The notes below the pieces were generated by a model. The model searched no databases and was not told the DNA's origin. It worked only from the letters and a program-made list of their open reading frames with translations. The position numbers were made by a program, and so were the translations under genes. A DNA stretch of 64,000 nt from Heliocidaris tuberculata (Eukaryota; Echinodermata; Echinoidea; Camarodonta; Echinometridae): the NCBI GenBank assembly GCA_025618425.1, contig CM046845.1:31803899-31867898 (forward strand), written 5' to 3'. Shown here piece after piece: positions 56,301 through 62,997 of this stretch (within the stretch, counting starts at the first letter, position 1; each line of letters opens with the position of its first letter).

Positions 56301-58917
56301 ATAGCATTATGGTGTGATGCATCACTTTTTACATATTTTGACTTTTACTTATATTTACTCTGCTGATATCAATTCATGCGGTCTGCGACAGAAAATTATG
56401 AAATTCTGGAGCTTCATGAACAAAATAGTTGAAGTAAATTCACATGAGAATAAAGAGCAATACGATTAAAGTGTATTTTTATGGGTGATGGTGAACTCTG
56501 TGAGTTCTAAAGATTGTATTTCACTGCCCACTAAAAGGAAACTATATTTCAAGCTTAGCTTTTTATTAGGTTAATTCATATTTCACTCCATTTTCTTCAA
56601 GTGTTGTGGCAATGAAAATTTTCCTTTCTTTTTGGGGAGTATATGAATCAATTGACAAATCAATATTTAATTCCAATTAAATCAGATCTGTAAGTAAGAT
56701 TTACAGAAAGGATAAAACAATGAAAAACAGGAAGCAAAAAAAAAACCAAAAAAAACCCAAACTATCAAATACCCCTAAATGTACCTCTTCTTTTACCATG
56801 TACCATGGCATCATGAGTCATGACCTTTCAACAATTTTTATTTTATTTTTTTATTTTTTAAAGAGGAAATTTTAATCTATTGCCTATGGGAACCAAGTCC
56901 CCGTTTCATGAAACTTACTTTCACTGACAATTTACAATAACTGTTATAAGCTACTGAAATCCTTGCATCTGATTGGCTGAGAGCAAATTTGTCGGTGAAA
57001 ATCACTGACAAGACACTTGATGAAACGCCCCCCTGGTTGTCCCTGTAATAAGCCTATGGGAATTAGACCATTCAGTTGTCATCAAGTTAAAAACCTCACT
57101 TTCATTATATACTTGTAGTAGTGTTTACTTGACTTAAACATGTGATAATTGTTTCAACATGCTTTTGTTTATTGCTATCTCTTGATCATAACTTGGAGGG
57201 CTTTTCCAACTCATATGGGGGGGGGGGGGGGTAGATTTGCCACCCTCCCCCACCTCTTTCTGACCATGTTCTAGTCGCCCCTGCTTTAATGATGACATAT
57301 GATTATGCAATCAGGTCAATAACGTGAAACTCTTTCCCTAAAAGACAAATTCACTCACAGTAAAGACAAACTGAACAGCACTAATGAGCCACCTTGGGCA
57401 AATCTTTGGTAATATACTGATAGATCTTAAAGCATTTTTTTATTCCTCTCCTGACGGTTTGCTTGGATTGATGAATGAAGAATTCTTTTTCTTACCACAT
57501 GGAGTATAAGGATTTTTGCCTCTGCTAAAACATCGCTGTTTACAACCTAGGAAAAATGATATATAAAGAAAAACGATGTTACTCTATATAATATCATGAT
57601 ACTTTCATATCATAAAATGCAAGCAAGCATATTATGGCACATTTATACTAAATGAAATTGGAAATTGATTCCCTATCAAGAAAGAAAGTATGAAATGAAA
57701 ATTGGATAATTTATTTTAGCCAGAGTACACTACTTAAACATTTCTTTCCTTGTCTTTTTAAATCAATCCCACCGATCCCATTTAACCCCCCCCCCCCTCT
57801 CCCAGCAAATTATACAAAAACATATCACAAAGTAATTTCATCAAATTATAAGCAATTCAGACTGACCTCACACACAAAAAAACCCATAACATTTTAGAGC
57901 CCATGATGGCAAACCAAATATTTGTAGTAAAAGCCAAGCATTGTGAAAAGATAATGTGCAGAATTGGTTATCAAGACTAAACCCCCCCCCCCAAAAAAAA
58001 AAGATGTTCTTACAGTATAGCCTTGCTGCTGACTGAGATGTTCAGCCACAACTAGAAGAGCGTTGAGTGTTGCACCTCCACTCCCAACCTTTGACAGGGG
58101 ATCCTCTACAGTCAGAAGAAGGGCCTTAGGGTCAATATGACCTTTTTGCTGTCTATTGTCCAGCTCTATAAAAATAAATATTGAAAATAATTTCTGTTAA
58201 AACAAAGGAGAGGATCATTTTTTCCCATTCCAAATTCATTTCAAAAGTCTTCTCTTTTAATGATGATATACACACCTCTTTTTTCTTTTCTTTTTTTTTC
58301 TTTATCTGTCTCTTATGTGAGGGGGGCAGGGGAGGGGGGGGGGGGGGGGAGGGGGGGGGGAGTGGGAGAGGGGCAGAGTTATTGTGCATAATACCCATCT
58401 CCAGTTCCCTGCATATGAAATTTATGCTGTTCAATTTCAAGATTCAACAAGTGATGCAGATATTACAGAAAAAGTGCTTGGTATATCCTTGTCATACACA
58501 TTCAAGCACAAATATGTGTATAAGATCTCAAATCTCTCTTACTGTTCAACAGTTGACAGACATAAATCATAATCTTCGACACAGTCATAAAGTTTAGCAC
58601 ATAAAAAAATACTGAGACTGCCAAAATCAATTAAATTGCATCCATTTAGAGCTCAAATTAATAATAACAAGTCTCAATTCTGAATACTATATCACATTAA
58701 AAATGCTTTCATGATAAGTTTCTTGATATCAAGTTCAGAAAGTTGTCAATGACTAAATTCTCTCATTCCCTACATGGTAGTATAATACAAGAATTTACCA
58801 CTCTGTTTCTTTGAGCAATGGGTTCATTAACTTTCCTCACTTACCCTCTTGAAATGCTCTTGCACTTTCCTTATTTTGACATGTGACCACGATAGCTGTC
58901 CATTTTGTCTCAGCCAT
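27703..58917 (-). CDS. FCSK: L-fucose kinase (fucokinase), complete 26-exon coding span
   Basis: Fucokinase phosphorylates free L-fucose with ATP to fucose-1-phosphate in the cytosolic salvage route to GDP-fucose. I joined 26 minus-strand exons (listed singly), all with AG acceptors and phase-consistent junctions, into 1094 codons from ATG 58917 to TGA 27703. Human FCSK is about 1084 residues, so the model is full length. Seen: [11 protein letters not shown] at about residues 51-61 in the N-terminal pyrophosphorylase-like part; [15 protein letters not shown] at 734-748; the ATP-loop [15 protein letters not shown] at about 854-868; [10 protein letters not shown] at 901-910; [12 protein letters not shown] at 1041-1052, the third GHMP motif. 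One intron uses a GC donor. Introns hold most of the repeats in this window. The family call is strong; exact ends of a few exons rest on splice consensus only. Confidence 0.93.
27786..27830 (+). repeat. GA repeat and G-run in FCSK intron 25
   Basis: AGAGAGAG repeats followed by about 10 G, lying on the acceptor side of the last intron. On the coding strand it is a pyrimidine tract upstream of the exon 26 acceptor. Confidence 0.85.
27884..28395 (+). repeat. ATC trinucleotide array, FCSK intron 25
   Basis: Interrupted ATC/ATT triplets become a nearly pure ATC run at 28283-28395. The intron is 734 bp, so this microsatellite makes up most of it. Open frames on either strand here are simple-repeat artefacts. 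Confidence 0.93.
28509..28732 (-). CDS. FCSK: FCSK exon 25, third GHMP motif
   Basis: Residues 997-1071, with [14 protein letters not shown] and [17 protein letters not shown]. Acceptor ATATTTCAG, donor GAG|GTAAGG. Confidence 0.94.
29582..29694 (-). CDS. FCSK: FCSK exon 24
   Basis: Residues 959-996, [16 protein letters not shown] and a helix with [10 protein letters not shown]. Acceptor TGAATCAG, donor AAAG|GTACAT. Confidence 0.92.
30290..30437 (-). CDS. FCSK: FCSK exon 23
   Basis: Residues 910-958, ending in the conserved [10 protein letters not shown]. Acceptor TTCCGTAG, donor CTAG|GTGAGA. Confidence 0.93.
30682..30739 (-). CDS. FCSK: FCSK exon 22
   Basis: A 58-nt exon, residues 891-909, [19 protein letters not shown]. 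Acceptor GTATTTCAG, donor GGAG|GTAAAG. Confidence 0.93.
30775..30945 (+). repeat. ATC and CTT low-complexity tract
   Basis: CATCATC repeats pass into a CTT/TTC-rich stretch in FCSK intron 21. Confidence 0.85.
31020..31114 (-). CDS. FCSK: FCSK exon 21, ATP-binding loop
   Basis: Residues 859-890, [20 protein letters not shown], the second GHMP motif. Acceptor TGATAG, donor GCT|GTAAGA. Confidence 0.94.
31552..31930 (-). repeat. three tandem partial copies of FCSK exon 20 plus donor
   Basis: Copies start (plus-strand left ends) at 31552, 31684 and 31799, spaced 132, 115 and 132 bp up to the true exon at 31932. Each holds the last 94 or so nt of exon 20 and about 37 nt of intron 20. The middle copy lacks about 17 bp. 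The leftmost copy keeps an open frame and a GT donor; the other two have GC at the donor. None has the original acceptor. They differ little from the exon, so the duplication is recent. Confidence 0.92.
31932..32069 (-). CDS. FCSK: FCSK exon 20
   Basis: Residues 813-858, with [13 protein letters not shown] and [18 protein letters not shown], leading into the ATP-binding loop. Acceptor TTGTTTAG, donor TCAG|GTTAGT. Its 3' two-thirds plus the donor are repeated three times in the following intron. Confidence 0.93.
32400..35551. mobile_element. 3.15-kb TTAA-flanked element with internal satellite
   Basis: TTAA occurs at 32396-32399 and 35552-35555. The ends are GGACGTTC...CAGTTA and its complement (about 16 of 18 bases agree). 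No transposase frame is visible. The interior includes a paired set of GCGGGCCGC/GGGCCACTG words near 32870 and 33500, a T/G homopolymer at 33812-33830, and a 224-bp satellite near the right end. It fills most of FCSK intron 19. The piggyBac-type class is inferred from TTAA. Confidence 0.7.
34012..35312. repeat. 224-bp tandem repeat, six units
   Basis: Units begin GAACCCATCCCATTCC at 34012, 34223, 34446, 34670, 34894 and 35118, spaced 211, 223, 224, 224 and 224. Each contains GAGGGCGCTGCTA-like, ACACAAAAACGAGTGC and AATCTGACATGGATTTTGA. Minus-strand open frames of 64-88 codons recur in each unit because of the repeat. They show no known domain. Confidence 0.92.
35556..36135. mobile_element. 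TTAA-type MITE, family A, copy 2
   Basis: Begins AGGGCAATCCCACC directly after the TTAA at 35552-35555, which is also the right target site of the 3.15-kb element. It shares its body with 5690-6730, including TTTGAAAAATGAGATCAC and TTATTGCTTGTCCGATTTCGTTC. Its two halves are roughly inverted (GTTTGAAAGAAATCGGACAAG / CTTGTCCGATTTCGTTCAAAC). The right terminus is lost next to exon 19. Confidence 0.8.
36150..36250 (-). CDS. FCSK: FCSK exon 19
   Basis: Residues 779-812, [11 protein letters not shown] through YTNPQAPG. Acceptor TTGTTTAG, donor CCAG|GTATGG. A TTAA-type MITE begins only about 15 nt downstream of this donor. Confidence 0.92.
36615..36811 (-). CDS. FCSK: FCSK exon 18, start of the GHMP kinase domain
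   Basis: Residues 714-778. It carries the first GHMP motif, [16 protein letters not shown], then [16 protein letters not shown]. Acceptor ATCTTTCAG, donor CCAGA|GTGAGT. Confidence 0.94.
37295..37441 (-). CDS. FCSK: FCSK exon 17
   Basis: Residues 665-713, with [20 protein letters not shown] just before the kinase domain. Acceptor CTTACCAG, donor CAG|GTGATA. Confidence 0.92.
37956..38012. repeat. 57-bp palindrome, copy 3
   Basis: Arm GAGCCAGGAGAGTGTTAACTC, 15-nt spacer GTATCCTTTTACAAA, arm GAATTAACACCCTTCTGGCTC. In FCSK intron 16. The arms pair with a few mismatches. Confidence 0.8.
38222..38370 (-). CDS. FCSK: FCSK exon 16
   Basis: Residues 615-664, with [16 protein letters not shown] and [13 protein letters not shown], strongly conserved. 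Acceptor ATCCTAG, donor GAG|GTATGT. Confidence 0.92.
38391..38706 (+). repeat. GAGA/GAAA microsatellite, FCSK intron 15
   Basis: GAGAGAGAAA units interrupted by an AT-repeat at about 38616-38630. On the coding strand it is a long CT tract upstream of the exon 16 acceptor. Open frames here on both strands are low-complexity artefacts. Confidence 0.93.
38810..38866. repeat. 57-bp palindrome, copy 4
   Basis: Arm CAGCCAGAAGGCTGTTAACTA, 15-nt spacer TGAGCAAAAGCACAT, arm GAGTTAATGCCCTTCTGGCAT. In FCSK intron 15, about 0.8 kb from copy 3 and in the same orientation. Confidence 0.8.
38948..39084 (-). CDS. FCSK: FCSK exon 15
   Basis: Residues 569-614, [16 protein letters not shown] through MLDTLDT, a helical linker region. 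Acceptor TTTGCACAG, donor ACCA|GTAAGG. Confidence 0.9.
40138..40340 (-). CDS. FCSK: FCSK exon 14
   Basis: Residues 502-568, with [10 protein letters not shown] and [12 protein letters not shown]. Acceptor ATGTACAG, donor AGAAG|GTTTGT. A 1-kb CT-rich minisatellite fills the intron before it. Confidence 0.92.
40746..41770 (+). repeat. CT-rich minisatellite, about 35-45-bp units, FCSK intron 13
   Basis: About 27 units of the form CAAAATCAATACCATCCCCAA followed by a CT run of variable length. CAAACTC and CCAACCC variants recur in patches, suggesting local unit duplication. A plus-strand frame of 454 codons stays open across it only because the repeat lacks stops in that frame. Confidence 0.93.
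41854..41955 (-). CDS. FCSK: FCSK exon 13
   Basis: Residues 468-501, with [15 protein letters not shown] and DLWATHL, matching the conserved NxPWxxFFxRTG stretch of fucokinases. Acceptor ATTTGCAG, donor TTG|GTAATA. Confidence 0.92.
42434..42556 (-). CDS. FCSK: FCSK exon 12
   Basis: Residues 427-467, [16 protein letters not shown] through [11 protein letters not shown]. Acceptor CATACTAG, donor ATG|GTAAGA. Confidence 0.9.
43106..43165 (-). CDS. FCSK: FCSK exon 11
   Basis: Sixty nucleotides, residues 407-426 ([20 protein letters not shown]). Acceptor TGTTTCAG, donor GAG|GTTTGT. Phase 0 on both sides. Confidence 0.85.
43208..43280 (+). mobile_element. fragment of the pogo-like MITE
   Basis: ACAGTGAAACTTGTATAAATACC through GAGACAAGAAAAGTGATCTTTATAGGCAG matches the left half of 13101-13296. 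The right half is missing. Confidence 0.6.
44185..44465. mobile_element. 281-bp MITE, FCSK intron 10
   Basis: Ends GGGTAGCTTAGC and GCTAAGCTACCTTA are inverted, and the next stretch AAAGACGCAGGAAA pairs with TTTCCTGCGTCTTT inside the right arm. Target duplication probably TA. Confidence 0.75.
44673..44777 (-). CDS. FCSK: FCSK exon 10
   Basis: Residues 372-406, [19 protein letters not shown] through ILHSHLQ, part of the left-handed beta-helix-like repeats of the N-terminal region (inferred). Acceptor TTTTTCAG, donor CAG|GTAAAG. Confidence 0.9.
44806..45185. mobile_element. degraded pogo-like element
   Basis: ACAGTCAATCCTGTCTATAAAGG at the left and GGCCTTTATAGAGAGTTGGCC at the right resemble the ends of the 13101-13296 family. 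The middle is unrelated sequence, possibly a later insertion. Confidence 0.45.
45309..45490. mobile_element. 182-bp pogo/Tigger-like MITE
   Basis: TA on both sides. The ends are CAGTGGAAACTCGGTATA and, in reverse, CAGTGGAAATCCACTATA. Internal words GATATAACAAG and GGTCCCAAG are typical of this class. In FCSK intron 9. Confidence 0.75.
45722..45855 (-). CDS. FCSK: FCSK exon 9 (GC donor)
   Basis: Residues 327-371, [19 protein letters not shown] through THCFIE. Acceptor TTTCTAG. The donor is GAG|GCAAGT, the standard non-canonical GC-AG form. No GT alternative keeps phase 0 into exon 10. Confidence 0.9.
46034..46203. mobile_element. 170-bp MITE, FCSK intron 8
   Basis: Inverted ends GGCTGGTCACATTTGT and ACAAATGTGACCAGCC, extended outward by GCCTTA and TAAGGC. 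A second inner pair, CCCTACTATATAG and CTATATGG-like with ATAGTAGGGTG, adds to the fold. Confidence 0.75.
46368..46557 (-). CDS. FCSK: FCSK exon 8
   Basis: Residues 264-326, starting [14 protein letters not shown] and ending [11 protein letters not shown]. Acceptor TGTTCTAG, donor GGAG|GTAATG. Confidence 0.92.
46558..48050. other. FCSK intron 7, distal part; nothing recognised
   Basis: AT-rich intronic DNA with no supported feature. A CAAACAAACAAACA stretch lies at about 47180-47210. Confidence 0.5.
48060..49100. mobile_element. about 1-kb dispersed element with 150-bp internal tandem repeats and a GGAC tail
   Basis: Five units marked by AATCTAATCAG at about 48316, 48461, 48615, 48769 and 48925 (period 145-155 bp) are preceded by a degenerate unit. 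They are followed by GACGGACGGACGGACGGACGG at 49026 and a terminal hairpin CCTCCGGCACCACCTTCGGTGGGCTGAGG. Both ends carry TGCCTCCG/GAGGCAT words. It sits in FCSK intron 7. The layout matches the insert at 54808-55770, although the unit sequences differ. Confidence 0.75.
49202..49292 (-). CDS. FCSK: FCSK exon 7
   Basis: Residues 233-263, with [14 protein letters not shown], one of the most conserved strings of the family. Acceptor CGCTCAG, donor CAG|GTGAGA. Confidence 0.93.
49719..49828 (-). CDS. FCSK: FCSK exon 6
   Basis: Residues 197-232, including [15 protein letters not shown]. Acceptor TATTACAG, donor TCAAG|GTGAGC. A run of about 24 A (T on the coding strand) just upstream of the acceptor lengthens the pyrimidine tract. 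Confidence 0.9.
50627..50803 (-). CDS. FCSK: FCSK exon 5
   Basis: Residues 138-196, with [14 protein letters not shown] and SYAKNHGV, both conserved in fucokinases. Acceptor CTCTTTAG. Donor GAG|GTTGGT is weak, but it gives the correct phase to the next exon. Confidence 0.9.
51491..51625 (-). CDS. FCSK: FCSK exon 4
   Basis: Residues 93-137, [17 protein letters not shown] then a stretch ending HTISAK. Acceptor GATTCAG, donor AAG|GTAAGG. The upstream intron, 5870 bp, holds several MITEs. Confidence 0.92.
51626..52027. other. FCSK intron 3, proximal part; nothing recognised
   Basis: C-rich low-complexity patch at 51740-51870; no coding signal. Confidence 0.5.
52028..52554. mobile_element. TTAA-type MITE, family A, copy 3 (reverse orientation)
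   Basis: The right end GATTGCCCT precedes TTAA at 52555-52558. The body matches 35556-36135 in reverse, sharing GGACAACTTTCCCATTCGCTC, CCTATAACA and GGAGAGTTG. The left terminus is missing. Confidence 0.75.
52842..53256. mobile_element. 415-bp MITE, family E, copy 2, TTA target site
   Basis: TTA at 52839-52841 and 53257-53259. The terminal inverted repeat AGGCCACCGCACACCTTACG is perfect over 20 bp, and the arms continue with GATC-GTCTGC-ATCCGATTT. The central GTGACGTCACTACGACTC matches the copy at 23808. A 3-bp TTA duplication suggests PIF/Harbinger, which is inference. Confidence 0.82.
53257..54647. other. FCSK intron 3, middle part; nothing recognised
   Basis: No coding feature. A short stretch at 54523-54555, TTTTGCTTTGTATGTTAGGG, also occurs at 28784-28815 and is an unidentified dispersed repeat. 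Confidence 0.45.
54648..55979. mobile_element. TTAA-type MITE, family C, copy 2, split by an insertion
   Basis: 54648-54807 and 55771-55979 match the two halves of 17401-17808. The right end GAAAGGG meets TTAA at 55980-55983. The left end has decayed to TTTACCCG. Confidence 0.8.
54808..55770. mobile_element. 960-bp insert with about 155-bp tandem repeats and a GGAC tail
   Basis: Interrupts the family C MITE. Units marked by TAAATTAGCATAAATA-like and TTTCAAAATTCTGTGTAGAAG lie at about 55103, 55266, 55425 and 55558. The last unit is followed by a GGACGGAC/GACGGACGAC tract at 55694-55757 and a short end GCCTCGCCATGGC. The same plan occurs at 48060-49100. Confidence 0.75.
55984..56896. other. 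FCSK intron 3; nothing recognised
   Basis: AT-rich intronic DNA without a supported feature. Confidence 0.5.
56897..57032. mobile_element. 136-bp MITE
   Basis: The left end CCCCGTTTCATGAAAC and right end GATGAAACGCCCC are inverted. Inside, TTTCACTGACAA and TTGTCGGTGAAA pair. A short fully non-coding element in FCSK intron 3. Confidence 0.7.
57496..57546 (-). CDS. FCSK: FCSK exon 3
   Basis: A 51-nt exon, residues 76-92 ([17 protein letters not shown]), phase 0 on both sides. Acceptor TTTTTCCTAG, donor GTG|GTAAGA. Matched by its position between the conserved GYT and [13 protein letters not shown] segments. Confidence 0.88.
58014..58165 (-). CDS. FCSK: FCSK exon 2
   Basis: Residues 25-75, with [20 protein letters not shown], a glycine-rich nucleotide-binding signature of the N-terminal domain. 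Acceptor TATAG, donor ACT|GTAAGA. Confidence 0.93.
58320..58375 (+). repeat. poly-G tract
   Basis: G runs of 10-15 separated by single A or T in FCSK intron 1. On the coding strand it is a C-rich tract some 150 bp upstream of the exon 2 acceptor. It can form G-quadruplexes in principle. Confidence 0.9.
58845..58917 (-). CDS. FCSK: FCSK coding exon 1
   Basis: Residues 1-24, starting [16 protein letters not shown], which fits the fucokinase N-terminus. Donor GAGG|GTAAGT. Eighteen bases of 5' UTR (58918-58935) precede the ATG after a TTTTTCTTAG acceptor, implying a non-coding exon farther upstream. Confidence 0.88.
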
Positions 58918-59039
58918 TTCAATTCTCGGTAGGAACTAAGAAAAAGACAGGATCCAGTTTATTGTATACCTGTAGAACTTGAATCGATTTCATCATCATA
59001 TTCATCAGAAAATACATTAGAATTGTTCCTTGTACAAGA

Positions 59040-59300
59040 TAATGAATCAAAGCTAAAATCAGAAAAATAAGAGAACTAGGATGGCAAAAGTTTGGGAGAA
59101 AGTGAACAGATAAGTTATGTTTGAAAGATGAGATCACTAAATCTATGTAGATCTCAAACTGGCAATTTGGTCAGTCCATTAATTAACTGTGACATATTCA
59201 GACAACTCTTGTTTGTTAATTGTTGTACAATAAAACATCATGAATTTATGGTTTTCTCCACAGGGCCTTTTCCCTTGCACCTTATAGGGCAGTAGATCTA
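59040..59300. mobile_element. TTAA-type MITE, family A, fragment
   Basis: Shares TTTGAAAGATGAGATCACTA, AATCTATG and GGCAATTTGGTCAGTC with 35556-36135 but breaks off near 59300. Lies in the presumed 5' UTR intron of FCSK. Confidence 0.65.
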
Positions 59301-61415
59301 CTGAAAATAAATCTAGAACTCTACATTATGGATCAAAATAACCCGAGACCGAACTGAATAAATTCTATCTCTAAAATGCATACAGAATTTAATTAGCCTT
59401 TCAAGAAGAATTGGATTTCACATTTTGTAAAATTACATATCGATCCTATACATGTATACATTTAAGTCATCAAACATTGAAACAAATTCAAGATATAATA
59501 CCAATATTGCATCAATTATTGATTTATACTTTTCAATGAGCAACTATCATGAATGAAGAAAATTTATCTAACTTCACCAAAGATGTCTGAAATAAAAAAA
59601 TACTTGGTTGTTTGTTTTATAACCTCACAAAAATGCAGTTTCCATTTTCGCATGTAACTTGAAAATAACGTTTGTGAAAATTACCAGTATATAGTTCATG
59701 TCTATATCATGTTATCATATCAATCAAAATATCTCAAAGTATCTCATAAACATAAAACATATCATATCCATTGAAATATCTCAAAATATCATATATTAAT
59801 TATGTACAAGCAGTTAACTTCAAGGTGTGCTAGCTGGCACTGTTATCTCACATTCAAATCGCAAAATTGAATTCTTTTTTTTTTCTACTTGTCAACTACA
59901 TGTCATGACTATATAATCCTCAATTTTCTTTTGTCAAAAGTTCTATCATATATAAGTGTATATTGATTATCCTGAGAAAACATACTGACTTCTAATATTT
60001 GTATTCCATGCAATATAAATAAGCAACATTTGAACGATCAATTCAATCCTAATCAGTTTGTCATTATCATGTAGATGGTACTATAACATCATTGCAACAA
60101 ACTATATTTTATGATGTAATCACTGCTGCCACCAGTTGTAGGGGCTCAATATTGCTACATGGGTTCTTACTCCAAGACAGGACAAGTACATGTCGAGTTG
60201 TTACTCTGTTGAAATTTTTTTCTCCTTTGCACTGGGTGTGGCCCAGCCCTGATTTATTCTTCATTATTCATTATAAAATCAACCAGTCAACAAATGAGGT
60301 TACTAAATATTCATTACTAAATCAACCAATTAACAAGTGAGGTGAAGCAGTTTGCAGGAATTCTATAACAAAGAAAAGGATCAGAATGTAAAGAAATGAA
60401 GGAGGAATGATGATAACAAAAGCAAGAGGATGGAATGTTAATATTAGCAATTCTGAAAGGCTAGTACAGGTGGAACTAAGGTTACAAGAGCTGAACATTG
60501 GCTTTTCAAAATAAACAGAGTAATTAAAGATCATTAACCTTGATCACTTGATCACAACAGCATCTAATAACATACTATGTACAAAATAGTTCTCCACAAT
60601 AATCTCGTTGCTCAGTCACACCAAAAGTTTGGCGCAATGAACGAGTCGCATTTTGCGTATTTCCGGGGTGCGTAGCTTTAGGAGCTGCGCAGCTTTAGGA
60701 TCCCCTGACCATACTATGTAGACAGAAGTAACCATACCAAAAAGTGTGTTGCATTCTCAACCATGCGTGCGCGCGTATCACTTTCCCTCTGCGATTCCCT
60801 CCATAGAACCCTGTACATTAATCATGAAAAACATAAATTTCAACTTTTAGAAATACTTATATCTTTTTCACTTTTTAACAATTTAATTCAGTTAAAAAGG
60901 AATATAAATATTGAAGAAACAAAGAAGCTGCTGAGCATAAAAATGTAATCATCTCATATGCAGAATTCTGGCCAATTTTGTTTGAAAACGGCCTTTTTAT
61001 GTTGCCTCACAAAAACGTAGAACACCCAAATTACACGTGTTTCTATGGGGAAAGTAATCGACTTGCAGTGACAAGGTAATTTTGTTAATTGGTTAGCAGT
61101 GCTGTTAATGGTGGGAATTAACCAGTTAAAAGGTTTCTTAAAAAGAGTAAGAGTTCTAGGTTTGACCTTTCTTATTTTGACTTCTACTGGTTTTGTAGAA
61201 TTCTGGCCTTTTTATGAATTATTTATGAAATATTTTGTGTTTTTAGACTGATTCTGTGCGCGCGCACCACTGATCTCTACACCGCACGTGTCATTCTGAT
61301 GACATTCAGGCTACGCGCAGATGCAACAAATTGCGCGAAACTTATTGACATGATCTGTTGTGGCCTGTGGGGAAATCTGTAGTATTTCTGACATTTATCA
61401 ACCTTCTCCATACAC
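59301..61415. other. presumed FCSK 5' intron; no gene seen
   Basis: AT-rich to about 60600, then patches with CpG-containing words (GCGCGCGT near 60770, TGCGCGCGCA near 61257). No exon is supported. Confidence 0.45.
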
Positions 61416-61583
61416 ATGGAGGTACGGAGGTCTAGTGGAGCCAGATGTAGTCTCAGCGGAACAACCAACGATTACAGAGAGACTGAAGCTTTTGGTGTAG
61501 ATACTATGGATGGGGACTTCATTCCTCTCGATCAAGTCAATACTAGACATAACACCCAAGTGTACTGTGTGCTTACACACTGA
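61416..61583 (+). CDS. doubtful 55-codon open frame, possible first exon
   Basis: ATG at 61416 and TGA at 61581. The sequence contains FGVDTMDGDFIPLDQVNTRH, which has a protein-like, non-repetitive composition unlike the AT-rich shadows nearby. A possible donor CCCAA|GTGTAC lies before the stop. A second open frame at 61592-61801 (YSDLPYQRVDLQPGMHND) follows on the same strand in another frame. Either could be an exon or a decayed gene fragment. No family was recognised, and it would lie inside the presumed FCSK 5' intron on the other strand. Confidence 0.2.
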   Translation: MEVRRSSGARCSLSGTTNDYRETEAFGVDTMDGDFIPLDQVNTRHNTQVYCVLTH

Positions 61584-61841
61584 ATGAGCAGATGAGAGGG
61601 GACATATTTCACAATAAGGCCAAGAATTTAACCTGTCCATCGAAAATCCAGAGGCCTCCTAGTGCAGATATAATGTATACGTACAGCGACCTACCCTACC
61701 AACGGGTAGATCTACAGCCGGGAATGCACAATGACATGCACTGCCGCGCAGCCATTGTTCTCCTCAATGATCAATCTCATATCATATGCGTGTCCAATTG
61801 ACTTTCTTTCAAACATGGTTCTTTTTCTATAAATCACGTAC

Positions 61842-62200
61842 CTGTTTTACTACCACAGGCACAGAAATCAACTACAGCATTCGTGATTGCCTTTACCACA
61901 GATGCTAGTACTAGGTTAAAAACTAGAATATTAGTAGCGGGGTCTCTCTGAAGTCTGGAGTGACGTAAGCGGCTGGCGGCTGCAAGTTTTGCTGGATCTA
62001 GAGCCTATGCTCTAGCTATAGCTATAGGGCTAGGCTAGGCTTGACCAAGCCGAATATGCAGCGGTAGCGCAGATGTGCAGGCCCTGGCCAGGCCCTGGCT
62101 ATCGCACGCCATTGAGTCGACACAGCCCTCTCGACCAGCTAGCTCTGTCACAAATCAAAGCAGCATAACATGGCCACGCCCCCAAACTTATTGATTAGGT
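61842..62200 (-). promoter_or_regulatory. candidate FCSK promoter and non-coding first exon
   Basis: A strong minus-strand donor, AAACAG|GTACGTGA, ends at 61842 and could splice to the acceptor at 58936. Upstream is a GC-richer segment with repeated GGCCCTGG and GCTATAGCTATAG words and a GC box (GGGGCGTGGCC on the minus strand at about 62172-62183). The position fits a promoter; the transcription start is not visible. Confidence 0.4.
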
Positions 62201-62203
62201 GAT

Positions 62204-62627
62204 TCCCCTTGCTTTCTTGACACGCGCCTCATCCTTCTTGGGTCGATATATAGGATTTAATAGAGTCATTGTTATTTCCCCCCGTTACTCCCTGCTTTCT
62301 CCTTCTCAATTGTATCCTCGTAAGACATATGGAACAAGGACACATTTTTGGATAAAGATGCTGTCATCAGACCTACGGCCGCAGATTTGTCTTTATTGTT
62401 TTATATTAATTGTTATTAAAGAAGAAATGAAAAACACAAGAAGAAGCCCCACTCCCGAGACCTTGGTTTAATCATTTAACTTATTACCATTTTGTCGTGC
62501 TTGGGCGTTTACTGTCCATGACTTCTAGTGCTTTGCGTAGGCCTAAGTATTAATTCTTAATTTTCATGATATCCAGAGAGTAGTATATAGGCCTATTCTT
62601 TATCATTCAACTAATACAAATACACTA
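62204..62627. other. no gene seen
   Basis: A 90-codon plus-strand frame at 62199-62471 has no recognisable features. Nothing else is supported. Confidence 0.45.
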
Positions 62628-62635
62628 GCTGAAGC

Positions 62636-62997
62636 CAGGGGCGGATCCAGGATTTCATATAAGGGGGGGGGCGCACAAATGCAGGATTGTCAACTTTGGG
62701 AAACTGCTTGGAGGGAGACCCATATTTTTTTTGGGGGGGGGGGTGGTGGCGACCAAAAAAAAATTTTTTTTTTTGGCAGCCCTCCAAAAGTCGCTCAGTG
62801 GGGGGGGGGGTTATGGGGTCCATTTCCCCTCCATAATTCTCTGACAAGCAAAAAAAAAAAAAAAAAAAAAAAAAAGGTTTTCTGGTCGAAAAGGAGGGGG
62901 CACAATCGCAAATAGGAGGGGCACAATGCATTGTTTTCCCTCAAAAGGGGGGGGGGCACGGGCCGGGATTTCCCCCCCCCCCCTAAATCCGCCACTG
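62636..62997. mobile_element. hAT-like MITE with perfect 8-bp TSD
   Basis: GCTGAAGC flanks both sides (62628-62635 and 62998-63005). The ends are CAGGGGCGGATCCAGGATTT and AAATCCGCCACTG, an inverted pair typical of hAT MITEs. The interior is made of G, A, T and C homopolymers. 362 bp, non-coding. Confidence 0.88.
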
